From the NCBI RefSeq assembly GCF_007680845.1, contig NZ_VEIY01000001.1:628227-692226 (forward strand): a DNA stretch of 64,000 nt, read 5' to 3'. This document shows positions 50,152 to 58,436 of the stretch, in pieces (positions within the stretch are counted from its first letter, which is position 1; each line of letters opens with the position of its first letter). The translations under genes and the position numbers were made by a program. Below the pieces are notes generated by a model. The model was not told the DNA's origin. It saw only the letters and a program-made list of their open reading frames with translations, and made no database searches. The DNA is from Curtobacterium pusillum. Its GTDB lineage: Bacteria > Actinomycetota > Actinomycetes > Actinomycetales > Microbacteriaceae.

Positions 50152-52152
50152 ATGACCGACACCACGCCCAACGGGCAGGGCGACGACATCCGTCCGGACG
50201 ACACGGCCGCGAAGGCCGCATCCGAGGACGCTTCGCCGAACGACTCCCAGCACACGGACGACGCTCCGACGAGCGACGCGCGAGCGGACCACACCGATGT
50301 GATCGACCCCGCCGGCGCGAACGAGACGGACGTCCTCGCGGCGTCGACCGACCACCCGACCGACCGGTACACCGCGCCGTACCCGACCGTCTCGGGCAGC
50401 GACGCGCCTGCTGCCGACACCGCGCAGTACGGGCAGACGAGCCAGTACGGCCAGCAGTCGCAGTACGGCCAGGGGGGCAGCCAGTACGGCCAGCAGGCCC
50501 AGTACGGCCAGCAGTCCCAGTACGGACAGGCGTCCGGTGGGTACGGACAGCACGCCACACCGCACGGCACGAACGCCGGTGCCGGTGCGAGCGCAGCATC
50601 CGACCAGGGCCAGCAGAACCAGTACGGCCAGCAGAACCAGTACGGCCAGCAGCCCCAGTACGGCCAGCAGTCGCAGTACGGCCAGCAGTCCCAGTACGGC
50701 CAGGGCGACAGCCAGTACGGCCAGCAGCCCCGGTACGGCGAGTACGCACAGCCGACCTCGGCTCCGGCCTCCGCCTCCGAGTACGCGAGCGCGACCTCCG
50801 CGCAGGCCCCGTCCTCCGCCACGAGCGCCTTCGGCGACGTCGACGGGTCGAACCAGCGCAACGGCCACTACTTCGGCAGCACGGCAGGCACGGCAGGCGC
50901 GGCCGGCGCAGCGGGAGCCGCGTCCACCAGCACCACGACCCGCACGCGGGACGGCCGCAGCCGACTCGTCCTCCCGCTCGTCGCCGGCATCGTCATCGCC
51001 GGCCTCGTCGGCGGCGGCGCCGGCTGGCTCGCGGCGTCGAGCCAGGGCGGCAGCACCGTCGTCGGCTCCTCGAGCTCGCAGGGCGGCGGCAACCTCACGG
51101 TCAACGACTACAACAACGCCACCGTCGTCACCGCCGTGGCCGCGCAGGCGACCCCGTCGGTCGTGACGATCAACGTCTCGGCGAGCAGCGAGGCCGGCAC
51201 CGGCTCCGGCGTGGTCTTCAGCAAGGACGGCTACATCGTCACGAACACGCACGTGGTGACCCTCGACGGCGACTCGTCGAGCGGCACCATCACGGTGACG
51301 ACCTCGGACGGCAAGATCTACCCGGCGAAGCTCGTCGGCACGGACCCGACGGTCGACCTCGCGGTCATCAAGATCGACGCCACCGACCTGAAGCCGATCA
51401 CCTTCGCGGACTCCTCGAACCTGAACGTCGGTGACACGGCGGTCGCGATCGGTGCACCGCTCGGCCTGTCGAACACCGTCACGGACGGCATCGTCTCGAC
51501 CCTGAGCCGCAGCATCCAGGTCACGTCGAGCGCTCCGACCGACGGCGGCGACTCGAACGAGGGCGGCAGCGGCTCGAGCGGTGGCCCGTTCGACTTCTGG
51601 GGCAACGGCGACAACGGCAGCAGCTCGTCCGCGACGAGCACGGTGTCGCTCCCGGTCATCCAGACGGACGCGTCCATCAACCCGGGCAACTCCGGTGGCG
51701 CGCTGCTCGACTCCAAGGGCAAGCTGATCGGGATCAACGTCGCGATCGCGAGTGCGAGCAGCTCCTCGGACTCCACCAGCCAGTCCGGCAGCATCGGCGT
51801 CGGTTTCTCGATCCCCGCCAACCTCGTCAAGCGGGTGGCGAACGAGATCAAGGACAACGGCTCGGCGACGCACGGCCTGCTCGGCGCGACCGTCGGTGAC
51901 GCGGCCGAGGACGCCAACGCCACGCAGATGGGCGGCCTCATCAAGTCGGTGTCGTCCGGTGGCGCCGCGGCGAAGGCCGGCCTGCAGAAGGGCGACGTGG
52001 TCACCAAGATCGGTTCGGCGACGGTCTCCGACGCGACCGACCTGACGGCGCAGGTCCGCTACTTCGCGGGCGGCGCGAAGACGACCATCACCTTCATCCG
52101 GGACGGGCAGACCCGCGAGGCGGACGTAACCCTCGGGACCTACAAGGGCTGA
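50152..52152 (+). CDS. htrA: HtrA/DegP-like membrane serine protease with a FUS-like QYGQ-repeat N-terminal domain
   Basis: A 666-residue protein. Residues 1-90 are acidic and disordered. Residues about 91-198 hold 12 QYGQ motifs plus GYGQ and RYGE, a tyrosine/glutamine-rich low-complexity domain. One membrane helix follows (about 273-297, LPLVAGIVIAGLVGGGAGWL), then an outward-facing trypsin-like domain with H367 (TNTHVV), D402 (TVDLAVI) and S514 (NPGNSGGAL), and a C-terminal PDZ domain (SGGAAAKAGLQKGDVV). It degrades or guards misfolded exported proteins. The repeat region is on the cytoplasmic side. ATG 50152 has GAAAGGAG. In mycobacteria an htrA lies beside sigE-tatB; here it is elsewhere. 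A perfect palindrome follows the stop. Confidence 0.93.
   Translation: MTDTTPNGQGDDIRPDDTAAKAASEDASPNDSQHTDDAPTSDARADHTDVIDPAGANETDVLAASTDHPTDRYTAPYPTVSGSDAPAADTAQYGQTSQYGQQSQYGQGGSQYGQQAQYGQQSQYGQASGGYGQHATPHGTNAGAGASAASDQGQQNQYGQQNQYGQQPQYGQQSQYGQQSQYGQGDSQYGQQPRYGEYAQPTSAPASASEYASATSAQAPSSATSAFGDVDGSNQRNGHYFGSTAGTAGAAGAAGAASTSTTTRTRDGRSRLVLPLVAGIVIAGLVGGGAGWLAASSQGGSTVVGSSSSQGGGNLTVNDYNNATVVTAVAAQATPSVVTINVSASSEAGTGSGVVFSKDGYIVTNTHVVTLDGDSSSGTITVTTSDGKIYPAKLVGTDPTVDLAVIKIDATDLKPITFADSSNLNVGDTAVAIGAPLGLSNTVTDGIVSTLSRSIQVTSSAPTDGGDSNEGGSGSSGGPFDFWGNGDNGSSSSATSTVSLPVIQTDASINPGNSGGALLDSKGKLIGINVAIASASSSSDSTSQSGSIGVGFSIPANLVKRVANEIKDNGSATHGLLGATVGDAAEDANATQMGGLIKSVSSGGAAAKAGLQKGDVVTKIGSATVSDATDLTAQVRYFAGGAKTTITFIRDGQTREADVTLGTYKG
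50425..50745 (+). repeat. Minisatellite encoding QYGQ repeats within htrA
   Basis: Twelve QYGQ units, mostly CAGTACGGCCAG with 15-bp spacing, in two arrays (about 50425-50545 and 50605-50745) split by a Gly/Ala segment. The number may vary between strains by slippage; the reading frame is kept throughout. Confidence 0.85.
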
Positions 52153-52178
52153 CGCGCGACAGCGCAGCTGCACGACAC

Positions 52179-52226
52179 GACGGCCTGGAGGCGCGGTGCC
52201 AGCTGGCACCGCGCCTCCAGGCCGTC
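52179..52226. repeat. Perfect 48-bp palindrome (GGAGGCGCGG family) after htrA
   Basis: Two uninterrupted 24-bp halves: the 5' half starts GACGGCCTGGAGGCGCGG and the centre is CCAGCTGG. It lies 27 nt after the htrA stop and upstream of the GT2 promoter. It is a likely terminator and the cleanest member of the family. Confidence 0.9.
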
Positions 52227-52244
52227 TCAGGGTTGCGTCCTTGA

Positions 52245-52250
52245 TAGGCT
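52245..52250 (+). promoter_or_regulatory. -10 box for the surface-polymer operon
   Basis: TAGGCT, with a leader of about 62 nt to ATG 52319. It probably drives the four plus-strand polymer genes. Confidence 0.5.
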
Positions 52251-52318
52251 CGGGGTCGCTCTGCGGGGCGGCGCCGTCCGCGGTGCGACCCGCGCCCAGC
52301 TGAGGACCCGAGGTACGC

Positions 52319-53362
52319 ATGCAGACAGACGGACAGCCCGTGCCGGGCGTCTCGTACGTGATGCCCGTCCTCAACGAGGTCACCGAGGTCCGGGCCGCCG
52401 TCCAGAGTCTGCTGGACCAGGACTACACCGGCCCATTCGAGGTGATCCTCGCGCTCGGTCCGTCCATCGACGGCACGAACGAGCTCGTCGCCGAGATGAG
52501 CGCCGCCGACCCCCGCATCCGCGCGATCGAGAACCCGGTCGGGTCGACCCCGGCCGGCCTGAACGTGGCGATCCGGGCGTCCGTGCACCCGATCGTGGTG
52601 CGCGTCGACGCGCACTCGGTGCTGCCGACGGACTACACGCGCACCGCGGTGCGGGTGCTCGAGGAGTCCGGTGCGGACAACGTCGGCGGCATCATGCAGG
52701 CCGAGGGCCGCACCCCCTTCGAACGCGCCGTCGCGCTCGCCTACGGCAGTCGGGTCGGGTTGGGCGGTACCCCGCACCACGTGGGCGGGCAGGCCGGTCC
52801 GGCCGAGACCGCGTACCTCGGGGTGTTCCGCCGTGACCGGCTGTTCGCGGTCGGCCTGTTCGACGAGGGCATCAAGCGCGGGCAGGACTGGGAACTCAAC
52901 AAGCGACTCCGACAGACCGGCGGCACGGTGTGGTTCACGCCCGAGCTGGTGGTCACGTACCGTCCGCGTCCGAGCCTGAAGCGGCTGGTCCGGCAGTTCG
53001 TCGCGACCGGGCTGTGGCGCGGTGAGCTCGCCCGTCGGTTCCCGACGAACAACGGGCTCCGCTACTTCGTCCCGCCGGCCATGGTCGCGGCGATGGCGCT
53101 CGGCATCGTGGCCGGCATCGTCGGGATCATCGGCGCGGCTCTCGGTTCCGGGGCGGCGTGGGCGCTGCTCGGCTTCGTCGTGCCCGCGGTGTACCTCGTC
53201 TTCGTCGTCGTGGGGGCCGTCGCGGTCGCCCGACGCTCGGGACTGCCGACGATGGCCTGGCTGCTCGTGGTGCTGCCCTGCATCCACGTCGGCTGGGGAC
53301 TCGGCTTCATCATCGGCTTCCTCACCCGGACGTCCGAGCTGACCACGCACACGGGACGGTGA
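52319..53362 (+). CDS. Family 2 glycosyltransferase with C-terminal membrane helices
   Basis: A 347-residue inverting glycosyltransferase with a GT-A fold: VSYVMPVLNE near residue 12, IVVRVDAHSVLP as the DxD-like region near 95, and RGQDWELNKRLRQTGG (EDxEL-like base) near 185. Three or four hydrophobic segments lie in the last 100 residues (for example MVAAMALGIVAGIVGIIGAA), so it works at the inner membrane face on a lipid-linked acceptor. It is the first gene of an operon with the CDP-alcohol transferase, a second GT2 and a TagF-like gene, which points to a surface polymer. ATG 52319 has GAGG upstream. Confidence 0.88.
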   Translation: MQTDGQPVPGVSYVMPVLNEVTEVRAAVQSLLDQDYTGPFEVILALGPSIDGTNELVAEMSAADPRIRAIENPVGSTPAGLNVAIRASVHPIVVRVDAHSVLPTDYTRTAVRVLEESGADNVGGIMQAEGRTPFERAVALAYGSRVGLGGTPHHVGGQAGPAETAYLGVFRRDRLFAVGLFDEGIKRGQDWELNKRLRQTGGTVWFTPELVVTYRPRPSLKRLVRQFVATGLWRGELARRFPTNNGLRYFVPPAMVAAMALGIVAGIVGIIGAALGSGAAWALLGFVVPAVYLVFVVVGAVAVARRSGLPTMAWLLVVLPCIHVGWGLGFIIGFLTRTSELTTHTGR

Positions 53363-53371
53363 CCTGACATC

Positions 53372-54190
53372 TTGACCGACGACACGACCGGCCGCGGCGA
53401 CACCCGCCCCACCTCGATCGCGGAGCTCCGGGCCGTCGCCCAACCGGACGAGGTCCGGTCGCGCGCGAACGCCGAGCACTGGACGGCCTCGCTGTACCTG
53501 CGGGACGTCTCGCCGTACCTGACCTGGGTGCTGCTGAAGACCCGGGTGAGCGCCAACCAGGTGACCGGCCTGATGATCCTCGTCGGGTGGAGCGTGGCCG
53601 CTGCCCTGCTCATCCCCGGGATCTGGGGTGCGGCGCTCGCGCTCGTGCTCGGCCAGCTGCAGATGCTCGTCGACTGCTCCGACGGCGAGGTCGCCCGCTG
53701 GCGGGGGACCCACTCGCCGGCCGGGGTGTTCCTGGACAAGGTCGGGCACTACACGACCGAAGGACTCGTCCCCGTCGCGCTCGGGATCCGTGCCGCGACG
53801 TGGCCGATCCACGGCGCCGACTGGATGTGGACGACGATCGGCTGCGCCCTGGGGCTCGTGATCGTGCTCAACAAGGCCCTCAACGACATGGTCCACGTCG
53901 CTCGGGCGAACGCCGGGCTCGACAAGCTCGTGGACCGCCGCGACGCCGGCACCGTGCCGTCCGGTCGCCGGCTCGCCGGGCTGCGCCGGGCCGCGCGCTT
54001 CCTGCCGTTCCACCGTCTGTACCACTCGGTGGAGCTGAGCATCCTGGCGTTCGTCTTCGCGCTCCTGGCGCTCGTCATCGGACACCCGCTGGCCGATCGG
54101 ATCCTCGTCGGCGCACTCCTGCCGCTGGCGGTGCTGGCGACGTTCGGGCACTTCGTCGCGATCATCTCGTCGAAGCGGGTCCGGGGGTGA
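53372..54190 (+). CDS. CDP-alcohol phosphatidyl/phosphotransferase (variant motif)
   Basis: A 272-residue membrane enzyme with about six helices. The signature reads DCSDGEVARWRGTHSPAGVF followed by LDKVGH, which fits D-x2-DG-x2-AR-x8-G-x3-D-x3, but the fourth position, normally Asp, is His. It should move a phospho-alcohol from a CDP-alcohol to a hydroxyl acceptor in the membrane. With a LicC-like cytidylyltransferase and TagF-like enzyme nearby, the product is more likely a surface polymer part than a phospholipid; that is inference. TTG 53372 is the only start available, because the upstream stop is in the same frame 9 nt earlier. It overlaps the next gene by 4 nt. Confidence 0.87.
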   Translation: MTDDTTGRGDTRPTSIAELRAVAQPDEVRSRANAEHWTASLYLRDVSPYLTWVLLKTRVSANQVTGLMILVGWSVAAALLIPGIWGAALALVLGQLQMLVDCSDGEVARWRGTHSPAGVFLDKVGHYTTEGLVPVALGIRAATWPIHGADWMWTTIGCALGLVIVLNKALNDMVHVARANAGLDKLVDRRDAGTVPSGRRLAGLRRAARFLPFHRLYHSVELSILAFVFALLALVIGHPLADRILVGALLPLAVLATFGHFVAIISSKRVRG

Positions 54191-55095
54191 CCCCGGGCAC
54201 GCTGCGGCGGCACGCGGTCCCGCACCGCGAGCGTCCCCGCGTCGCCGTCGTGAGCCTGTCACAGGGCACCCGGCCGGACGACCTGCGCCGCGGGCTCGAG
54301 AGCGTGCTCGCCCAGCGCGACGTCGAGCTCGACGTCGTGTGCGTCGGCAACGGCTGGGAACCGACCGGGCTCCCCGACGGCGTCCGCCCGCTCGCCCTGG
54401 CGGAGAACGTCGGCATCCCCGCTGGTCGGAACGCCGGCGCCGAGGTCGTCGACGGGGACTACGTGTTCTTCCTCGACGACGACGCGTCCGTGCCGTCCGA
54501 GACCTTCCTGCGCGACGCGGTGGCGCTGCTCGAGCGCGATCCGTCGCTCGGGCTCGTGCAGCCCCGCGTCGTCGACCCGACCGGCGCGGCGAACCCCACG
54601 CGCTGGATCCCGCGCATCCGCAAGGGCGCGCCGGAGGACTCGTCGCCGGTGTTCTCGGTGTGGGAAGGGGCGGTCGTCCTGCCGATGTACGTCTACCGCG
54701 TCGTCGGTGGGTGGGGCGCTCCGTACTTCTACGCGCACGAGGGCATCGAGCTCGCCTGGCGGGTGTGGGACGCCGGCCGACGCGCTTGGTACGCCGGCGA
54801 CCTCGTCGCACACCACCCCGCGATCGACCCGGCGCGGCACACCGAGTACTACCGGCTGAACGCCCGGAACCGCGTGTGGCTCGCCCGGCGCAACCTGCCC
54901 GCGGTGCTCCGCCCCGTCTACGTCGGGTCCTGGGCGGCGATCCAGACCGCGCGCTGGTGGCGACACCCGCGTCGCCTGGCCACCTGGTTCGGCGGCGTCC
55001 GCGAAGGCTGGACGACGGACTGCGGCCCGACGCGGGTCATGGGCTGGCTGACGATCGGACGCATGACGCTCGCGGGCCGTCCGCCCGTCGTCTGA
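54187..55095 (+). CDS. Family 2 glycosyltransferase (rhamnosyltransferase-like)
   Basis: A 302-residue soluble GT-A glycosyltransferase. RVAVVSLSQGTRPDDL near the start, ALAENVGIPAGRNAGAEVVD near 75, the DxD motif in FFLDDDASVP near 100, and GGWGAPYFYAHEGIELAWRV (base region) near 180 are visible. A C-terminal tail with HHPAIDPARHTEYYRLNARN resembles WbbL-like rhamnosyltransferases, but the sugar is not certain. GTG 54187 overlaps the CDP-alcohol transferase stop by 4 nt, so they are coupled. It is the third gene of the surface-polymer operon. Confidence 0.88.
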   Translation: MTPGTLRRHAVPHRERPRVAVVSLSQGTRPDDLRRGLESVLAQRDVELDVVCVGNGWEPTGLPDGVRPLALAENVGIPAGRNAGAEVVDGDYVFFLDDDASVPSETFLRDAVALLERDPSLGLVQPRVVDPTGAANPTRWIPRIRKGAPEDSSPVFSVWEGAVVLPMYVYRVVGGWGAPYFYAHEGIELAWRVWDAGRRAWYAGDLVAHHPAIDPARHTEYYRLNARNRVWLARRNLPAVLRPVYVGSWAAIQTARWWRHPRRLATWFGGVREGWTTDCGPTRVMGWLTIGRMTLAGRPPVV

Positions 55096-55137
55096 GACCC
55101 CCACCACCAACCGATCGTCGACTCCGGAAGAGGGACC

Positions 55138-56370
55138 ATGCCGATCACCAGTGACGCGCGCACCGCTCTGCGGCTCGTCGAACGCCTGCTCAAGTCGCGA
55201 CGGAGCCGTCGTGACCTGGCTCGCCGGATGCCGTCCGTGCCGGTCCCCGCGCCGGGCAGCATCGAGATCGCGGTGTACTTCGCCGACGGACCCGTGAACA
55301 TGTACCAGGTGCGGCAGTGGTACGCGCCGCTGGCCGAGCTCGCCGCGACGCACCCGGTCGCGATCATCTCGCGCAGCCCCGGCACGATGCTCACCCTGCT
55401 CGACGAGTCGCCCGTCCCGGTCGTGTACGCGCGGCAGGTCGTCGACCTCGAGCGCTTCGTCGACGAGCAGGCGCCGAAGATCGTCCTCTACGTCAACCAG
55501 AACGCCCGCAACTTCCAGATGATGCGGTACGGGCGCATGTGGCACGTCTTCGTCAACCACGGCGAGAGCGACAAGATGTACATGACGACGAACCAGTTCA
55601 AGGCGTACGACTACGCCCTGATCGCCGGTGACGCCGCCCGTGAACGCCTGTCGGACGCGCTGTGGGACTACGACGTCGACGCGCGGACGATCGCGATCGG
55701 CCGTCCGCAGGCCGACCACTTCGCGGGGGCCACGCCGTACCCGGCGGACGACCGCACCGTCGTGCTCTACGCGCCGACCTGGGAAGGCGACCGGCCCGCT
55801 GCGGCCTACGGGTCGATCGCGAGCCACGGGACCGCGATCGCGGAACGGGTGCTCGCGTCGCCGGAGCACCGGCTCGTGTACCGGCCGCACCCGCGCAGCG
55901 GCGTCCGCGAACCCGCCTACAAGGCGGCGCACGAGCGGATCGTGGCGGCGATCGCCAGCGCGAACGCCGCCGACCCGAGCGCGCACCACGTGTACGACGA
56001 CGGTGCCGAGCTCGGCTGGCAGCTCGCCGGCGCGGACGTCGCCATCACCGACATCAGCGCGATGATCTACGACCGACTGGCCGTCGGCAAGCCGCTCATC
56101 GTCACCCGGCCGGTGGCGCCGGAGGCCGACGTCGACGAGCGCGGCTACCTCGGTGACGCGAACTGGCTGACCGCGGCGGACGCGCACGACGTCGTCGCAC
56201 GCGTCGACGCGGCCGCGCACGACGCCGCCGAGCTCGAGAAGCTGCAGCACTGGGTGACCCGGTACTTCGGTGACACCACGCCCGGGGTCGCCACGGCTCG
56301 GCTGCACGACGCCGTGGAACGACTCCTCGCCCGGTGGCGCGAGGTCGCTTCTGCACGCGGGGAGGACTGA
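55138..56370 (+). CDS. CDP-glycerol glycerophosphotransferase-like (TagF/TagB family)
   Basis: A 410-residue peripheral membrane enzyme of the teichoic-acid polymerase/primase family. The N-terminal basic helix (RLLKSRRSRRDLARR) could bind the membrane. VVLYAPTWEGDR near residue 218, LVYRPHPRSG near 250 and VAITDISAMIYDRLAVGKPL near 300 are family motifs; the two His residues used for catalysis in TagF may be those in FVNHGESD and RPHPR. It would add glycerol-phosphate or a similar unit from a CDP donor to a polymer. ATG 55138 has GAAGAGGGA upstream and lies 42 nt after the GT2 stop. Confidence 0.87.
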   Translation: MPITSDARTALRLVERLLKSRRSRRDLARRMPSVPVPAPGSIEIAVYFADGPVNMYQVRQWYAPLAELAATHPVAIISRSPGTMLTLLDESPVPVVYARQVVDLERFVDEQAPKIVLYVNQNARNFQMMRYGRMWHVFVNHGESDKMYMTTNQFKAYDYALIAGDAARERLSDALWDYDVDARTIAIGRPQADHFAGATPYPADDRTVVLYAPTWEGDRPAAAYGSIASHGTAIAERVLASPEHRLVYRPHPRSGVREPAYKAAHERIVAAIASANAADPSAHHVYDDGAELGWQLAGADVAITDISAMIYDRLAVGKPLIVTRPVAPEADVDERGYLGDANWLTAADAHDVVARVDAAAHDAAELEKLQHWVTRYFGDTTPGVATARLHDAVERLLARWREVASARGED

Positions 56371-56387
56371 GCGGGTCGTCCGGACGG

Positions 56388-56690
56388 TCACGCGGCGCGC
56401 CCGTCACCGACGAGCGACATCCGCCAGAGGTACTCGGAGCGGTCGGGCCGACGCCAGCGGACCACCACCACGCCGGTGTCCTCGGGGTCGGCGCCGAACA
56501 CGGCGATCGAGAGCGACCGGCCGGGTTCGAGTCGGTTGACGGCGAGCGGCGGGCAGTACCCGTTCCCCAGGTGGGTCAGGGTGAGACCGTCGACGGTCTC
56601 GTCGCCGGCGTTGAGCAGGTCGTAGCGCCGGGGCGCTCGGGAGCGGTCGATCGTGAACGGGACGGGGTAGGCCGGTGTCGGGTGGTGCAT
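56388..56690 (-). CDS. Hypothetical small protein
   Basis: A 100-residue protein, MHHPTPAYPVPFTIDRSRAP at the start, with alternating polar and hydrophobic stretches suggesting a small beta domain (ETVDGLTLTHLGNGY, then RSLSIAVFGADPEDTGVVVV). It has no signal peptide or membrane helix. I do not recognise a family. TACGGT (plus 56697-56702) ends 6 nt before ATG 56690, so it is probably leaderless and real. It lies between the convergent TagF-like gene and the exporter genes; any role in the polymer locus is speculation. Confidence 0.6.
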   Translation of the reverse strand: MHHPTPAYPVPFTIDRSRAPRRYDLLNAGDETVDGLTLTHLGNGYCPPLAVNRLEPGRSLSIAVFGADPEDTGVVVVRWRRPDRSEYLWRMSLVGDGRAA

Positions 56691-56801
56691 GGGGCCACCG
56701 TAGGGTGAGGGTCCGACGTCCGGCGGCCGGTTCGCGTCGCGGCACCGGCGGCTGTTGAGAGCGGCCCGGGGGACCCTGGTTGTGGACGGAGAGTGCGGCC
56801 G

Positions 56802-57572
56802 TCAGACGCCGTAGTCGGCGGAGTAGCGCGCGAGTGCCGCCTCGATGGTGCCGTCGAGCTGGAGTCGTCCCTTGTCGAGGTAGAGCCCGCGGTCGCAGAA
56901 CCGGCGGAGGTCCTTGTCGTTGTGCGAGACGAAGAAGAGGGTGCGGCCGCCGGCGAGGAGCTCCTCGATCCGCTTGTAGCACTTCTCGCGGAACGCCTTG
57001 TCGCCGACCGCGAGGACCTCGTCCACCAGGATGACCGGCTCGTCGAGCCGGGAGATCACGGCGAACGCGATGCGCACCTTCATGCCGCTCGACAGGTGCT
57101 TGTACGGGGTGTCGACGAAGTCGCCGATCTCGGCGAAGTCGATGATCTCGTCGAAGGCGTCGCGGATCTCCGCGCGGGACATGCCGTGCAGCCCCGCGGT
57201 GAGGAACACGTTGTCCCGCACGGAGAGGTCGCCGACGAAACCGCCGGTGATCTCGATGAGGGGTGCCACGCCGGCGCCGACGTGCACACGGCCCTCGTCC
57301 GGCAGCATGACCTGCGCGACGAGCTTGAGCAGGGTGGACTTGCCCTGGCCGTTCCGCCCGACGACCCCGATCGCTTCACCGGGACGGACGTCGAAGGTCA
57401 CGCCGCGGAGCGCCCAGAACTCGTCGGCGCGCTTCCGGCGGTTGCTGCCGGCGAAGAGGTCCTTGAAGCTCCGGCTGGCCCGGCGGTTGCGCTTGAACCG
57501 GATGCCGGCGTTCCGGACGGTGATCACGGGGGCGACGGTCGACGGACGGGTGTCGGTCTCGGTGGCGGTCAT
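56802..57572 (-). CDS. ABC exporter ATPase (TagH/Wzt-like)
   Basis: A 256-residue ATPase of polysaccharide/teichoic-acid exporters. It has the N-terminal half-motif of this class, Walker A GRNGQGKSTLLK near residue 75, the signature LSSGMKVRIAFA near 165 and Walker B PVILVDEVLAVGD near 185. FWALRGVTFDVRPGEAIGVV is typical of Wzt/TagH proteins. No C-terminal carbohydrate-binding domain is present. ATG 57572 is preferred over GTG 57575, because AAGGAG sits at a better distance. It overlaps the permease stop by one base. Powers export of the polymer made by the neighbouring genes. Confidence 0.93.
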   Translation of the reverse strand: MTATETDTRPSTVAPVITVRNAGIRFKRNRRASRSFKDLFAGSNRRKRADEFWALRGVTFDVRPGEAIGVVGRNGQGKSTLLKLVAQVMLPDEGRVHVGAGVAPLIEITGGFVGDLSVRDNVFLTAGLHGMSRAEIRDAFDEIIDFAEIGDFVDTPYKHLSSGMKVRIAFAVISRLDEPVILVDEVLAVGDKAFREKCYKRIEELLAGGRTLFFVSHNDKDLRRFCDRGLYLDKGRLQLDGTIEAALARYSADYGV

Positions 57573-58396
57573 CACAGCTCCTTCAGGACGCGGTGCTCGC
57601 TCCGGCGGAACACCACGAGGCCGATCGCGAGGACGACGACCGTGACCACGGCGGAGACCGCGACCTCGAACCAGTCGAGCTGCGACGGGAAGAACGCGGA
57701 GCGGTAGATCCCGAAGATGCCGCTGAGCGGGTTGAACGCCGCGAGGTCGTGCAGCTTGTCGGGGAGCGCCTGCGTGCCGTAGATGATGGGGGACGCGTAG
57801 AAGAGGAACCGCAGCACGAGCTTCACGGCACGCTCGAGGTCACGGAAGAACACCACGAGCGGCGCCACGATCAGGCCGATGCCGTACACCAGGGCGCACT
57901 GGAGCACGATCGCCAGGGGGTAGAGCGCCAGCTGCCAGTGCAGGTGTGCGCCGGTGGCGATCGCGAACACGGCGAGCACCGGCAGGCTGAGGAGGAACTC
58001 GATGCCCTTCGACGCGTTCACCCGCGCCACCCAGATGCTCCGCGGGATGGTCGTCGAGCGGATGAGCTTGGCCTCGCTCACGAAGGCACGGGTGGAGTCG
58101 GACACCGCACCGGTGAACCACATCCACGGCAGCAGTGCGGACAGCAGGAACACGATGTACGGCTCTTCACCGACCGAGCCGCGGTGGAAGACCTGGGTGA
58201 AGACGAACCAGTAGATCGCCGACATCACCAGCGGGTCGAGGATCGACCAGAAGTACCCCAGCGCGGACGTCGAGTACCGGACCCGCAGGTCGCGCGCGGT
58301 CAGCAGCCACAGGGCGTGCCGGTAACGCCGAACCGCGCCCCGGGTCGCCATCGGTGCGGCGATCCTGGGCGCGGTCGGTGTACTCGCTGTGGTCAC
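57572..58396 (-). CDS. ABC-2 type exporter permease (TagG/Wzm-like)
   Basis: A 274-residue inner-membrane permease with about six helices. The N-terminal RYRHALWLLTARDLRVRYST is an amphipathic segment typical of TagG/Wzm, followed by ALGYFWSILDPLVMSAIYWF. A long loop then precedes four more helices, and FRRSEHRVLKEL is at the cytoplasmic end. With the ATPase gene it forms an exporter for a lipid-linked surface polymer. GTG 58396 has GAAGGGA upstream. The cytidylyltransferase gene lies 40 nt upstream in the same direction, so all three probably form one operon. Confidence 0.92.
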   Translation of the reverse strand: MTTASTPTAPRIAAPMATRGAVRRYRHALWLLTARDLRVRYSTSALGYFWSILDPLVMSAIYWFVFTQVFHRGSVGEEPYIVFLLSALLPWMWFTGAVSDSTRAFVSEAKLIRSTTIPRSIWVARVNASKGIEFLLSLPVLAVFAIATGAHLHWQLALYPLAIVLQCALVYGIGLIVAPLVVFFRDLERAVKLVLRFLFYASPIIYGTQALPDKLHDLAAFNPLSGIFGIYRSAFFPSQLDWFEVAVSAVVTVVVLAIGLVVFRRSEHRVLKEL

Positions 58397-58436
58397 GATG
58401 TCCCTTCGGGCGGAACCGCCGAGGGGTCCGGGTGGT

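Noticed and set aside
50425..50745. Regular 15-bp repeat that could be mistaken for a CRISPR-like array
   Set aside because: The repeats stay in the htrA reading frame and there are no unique spacers of constant length and no cas genes.
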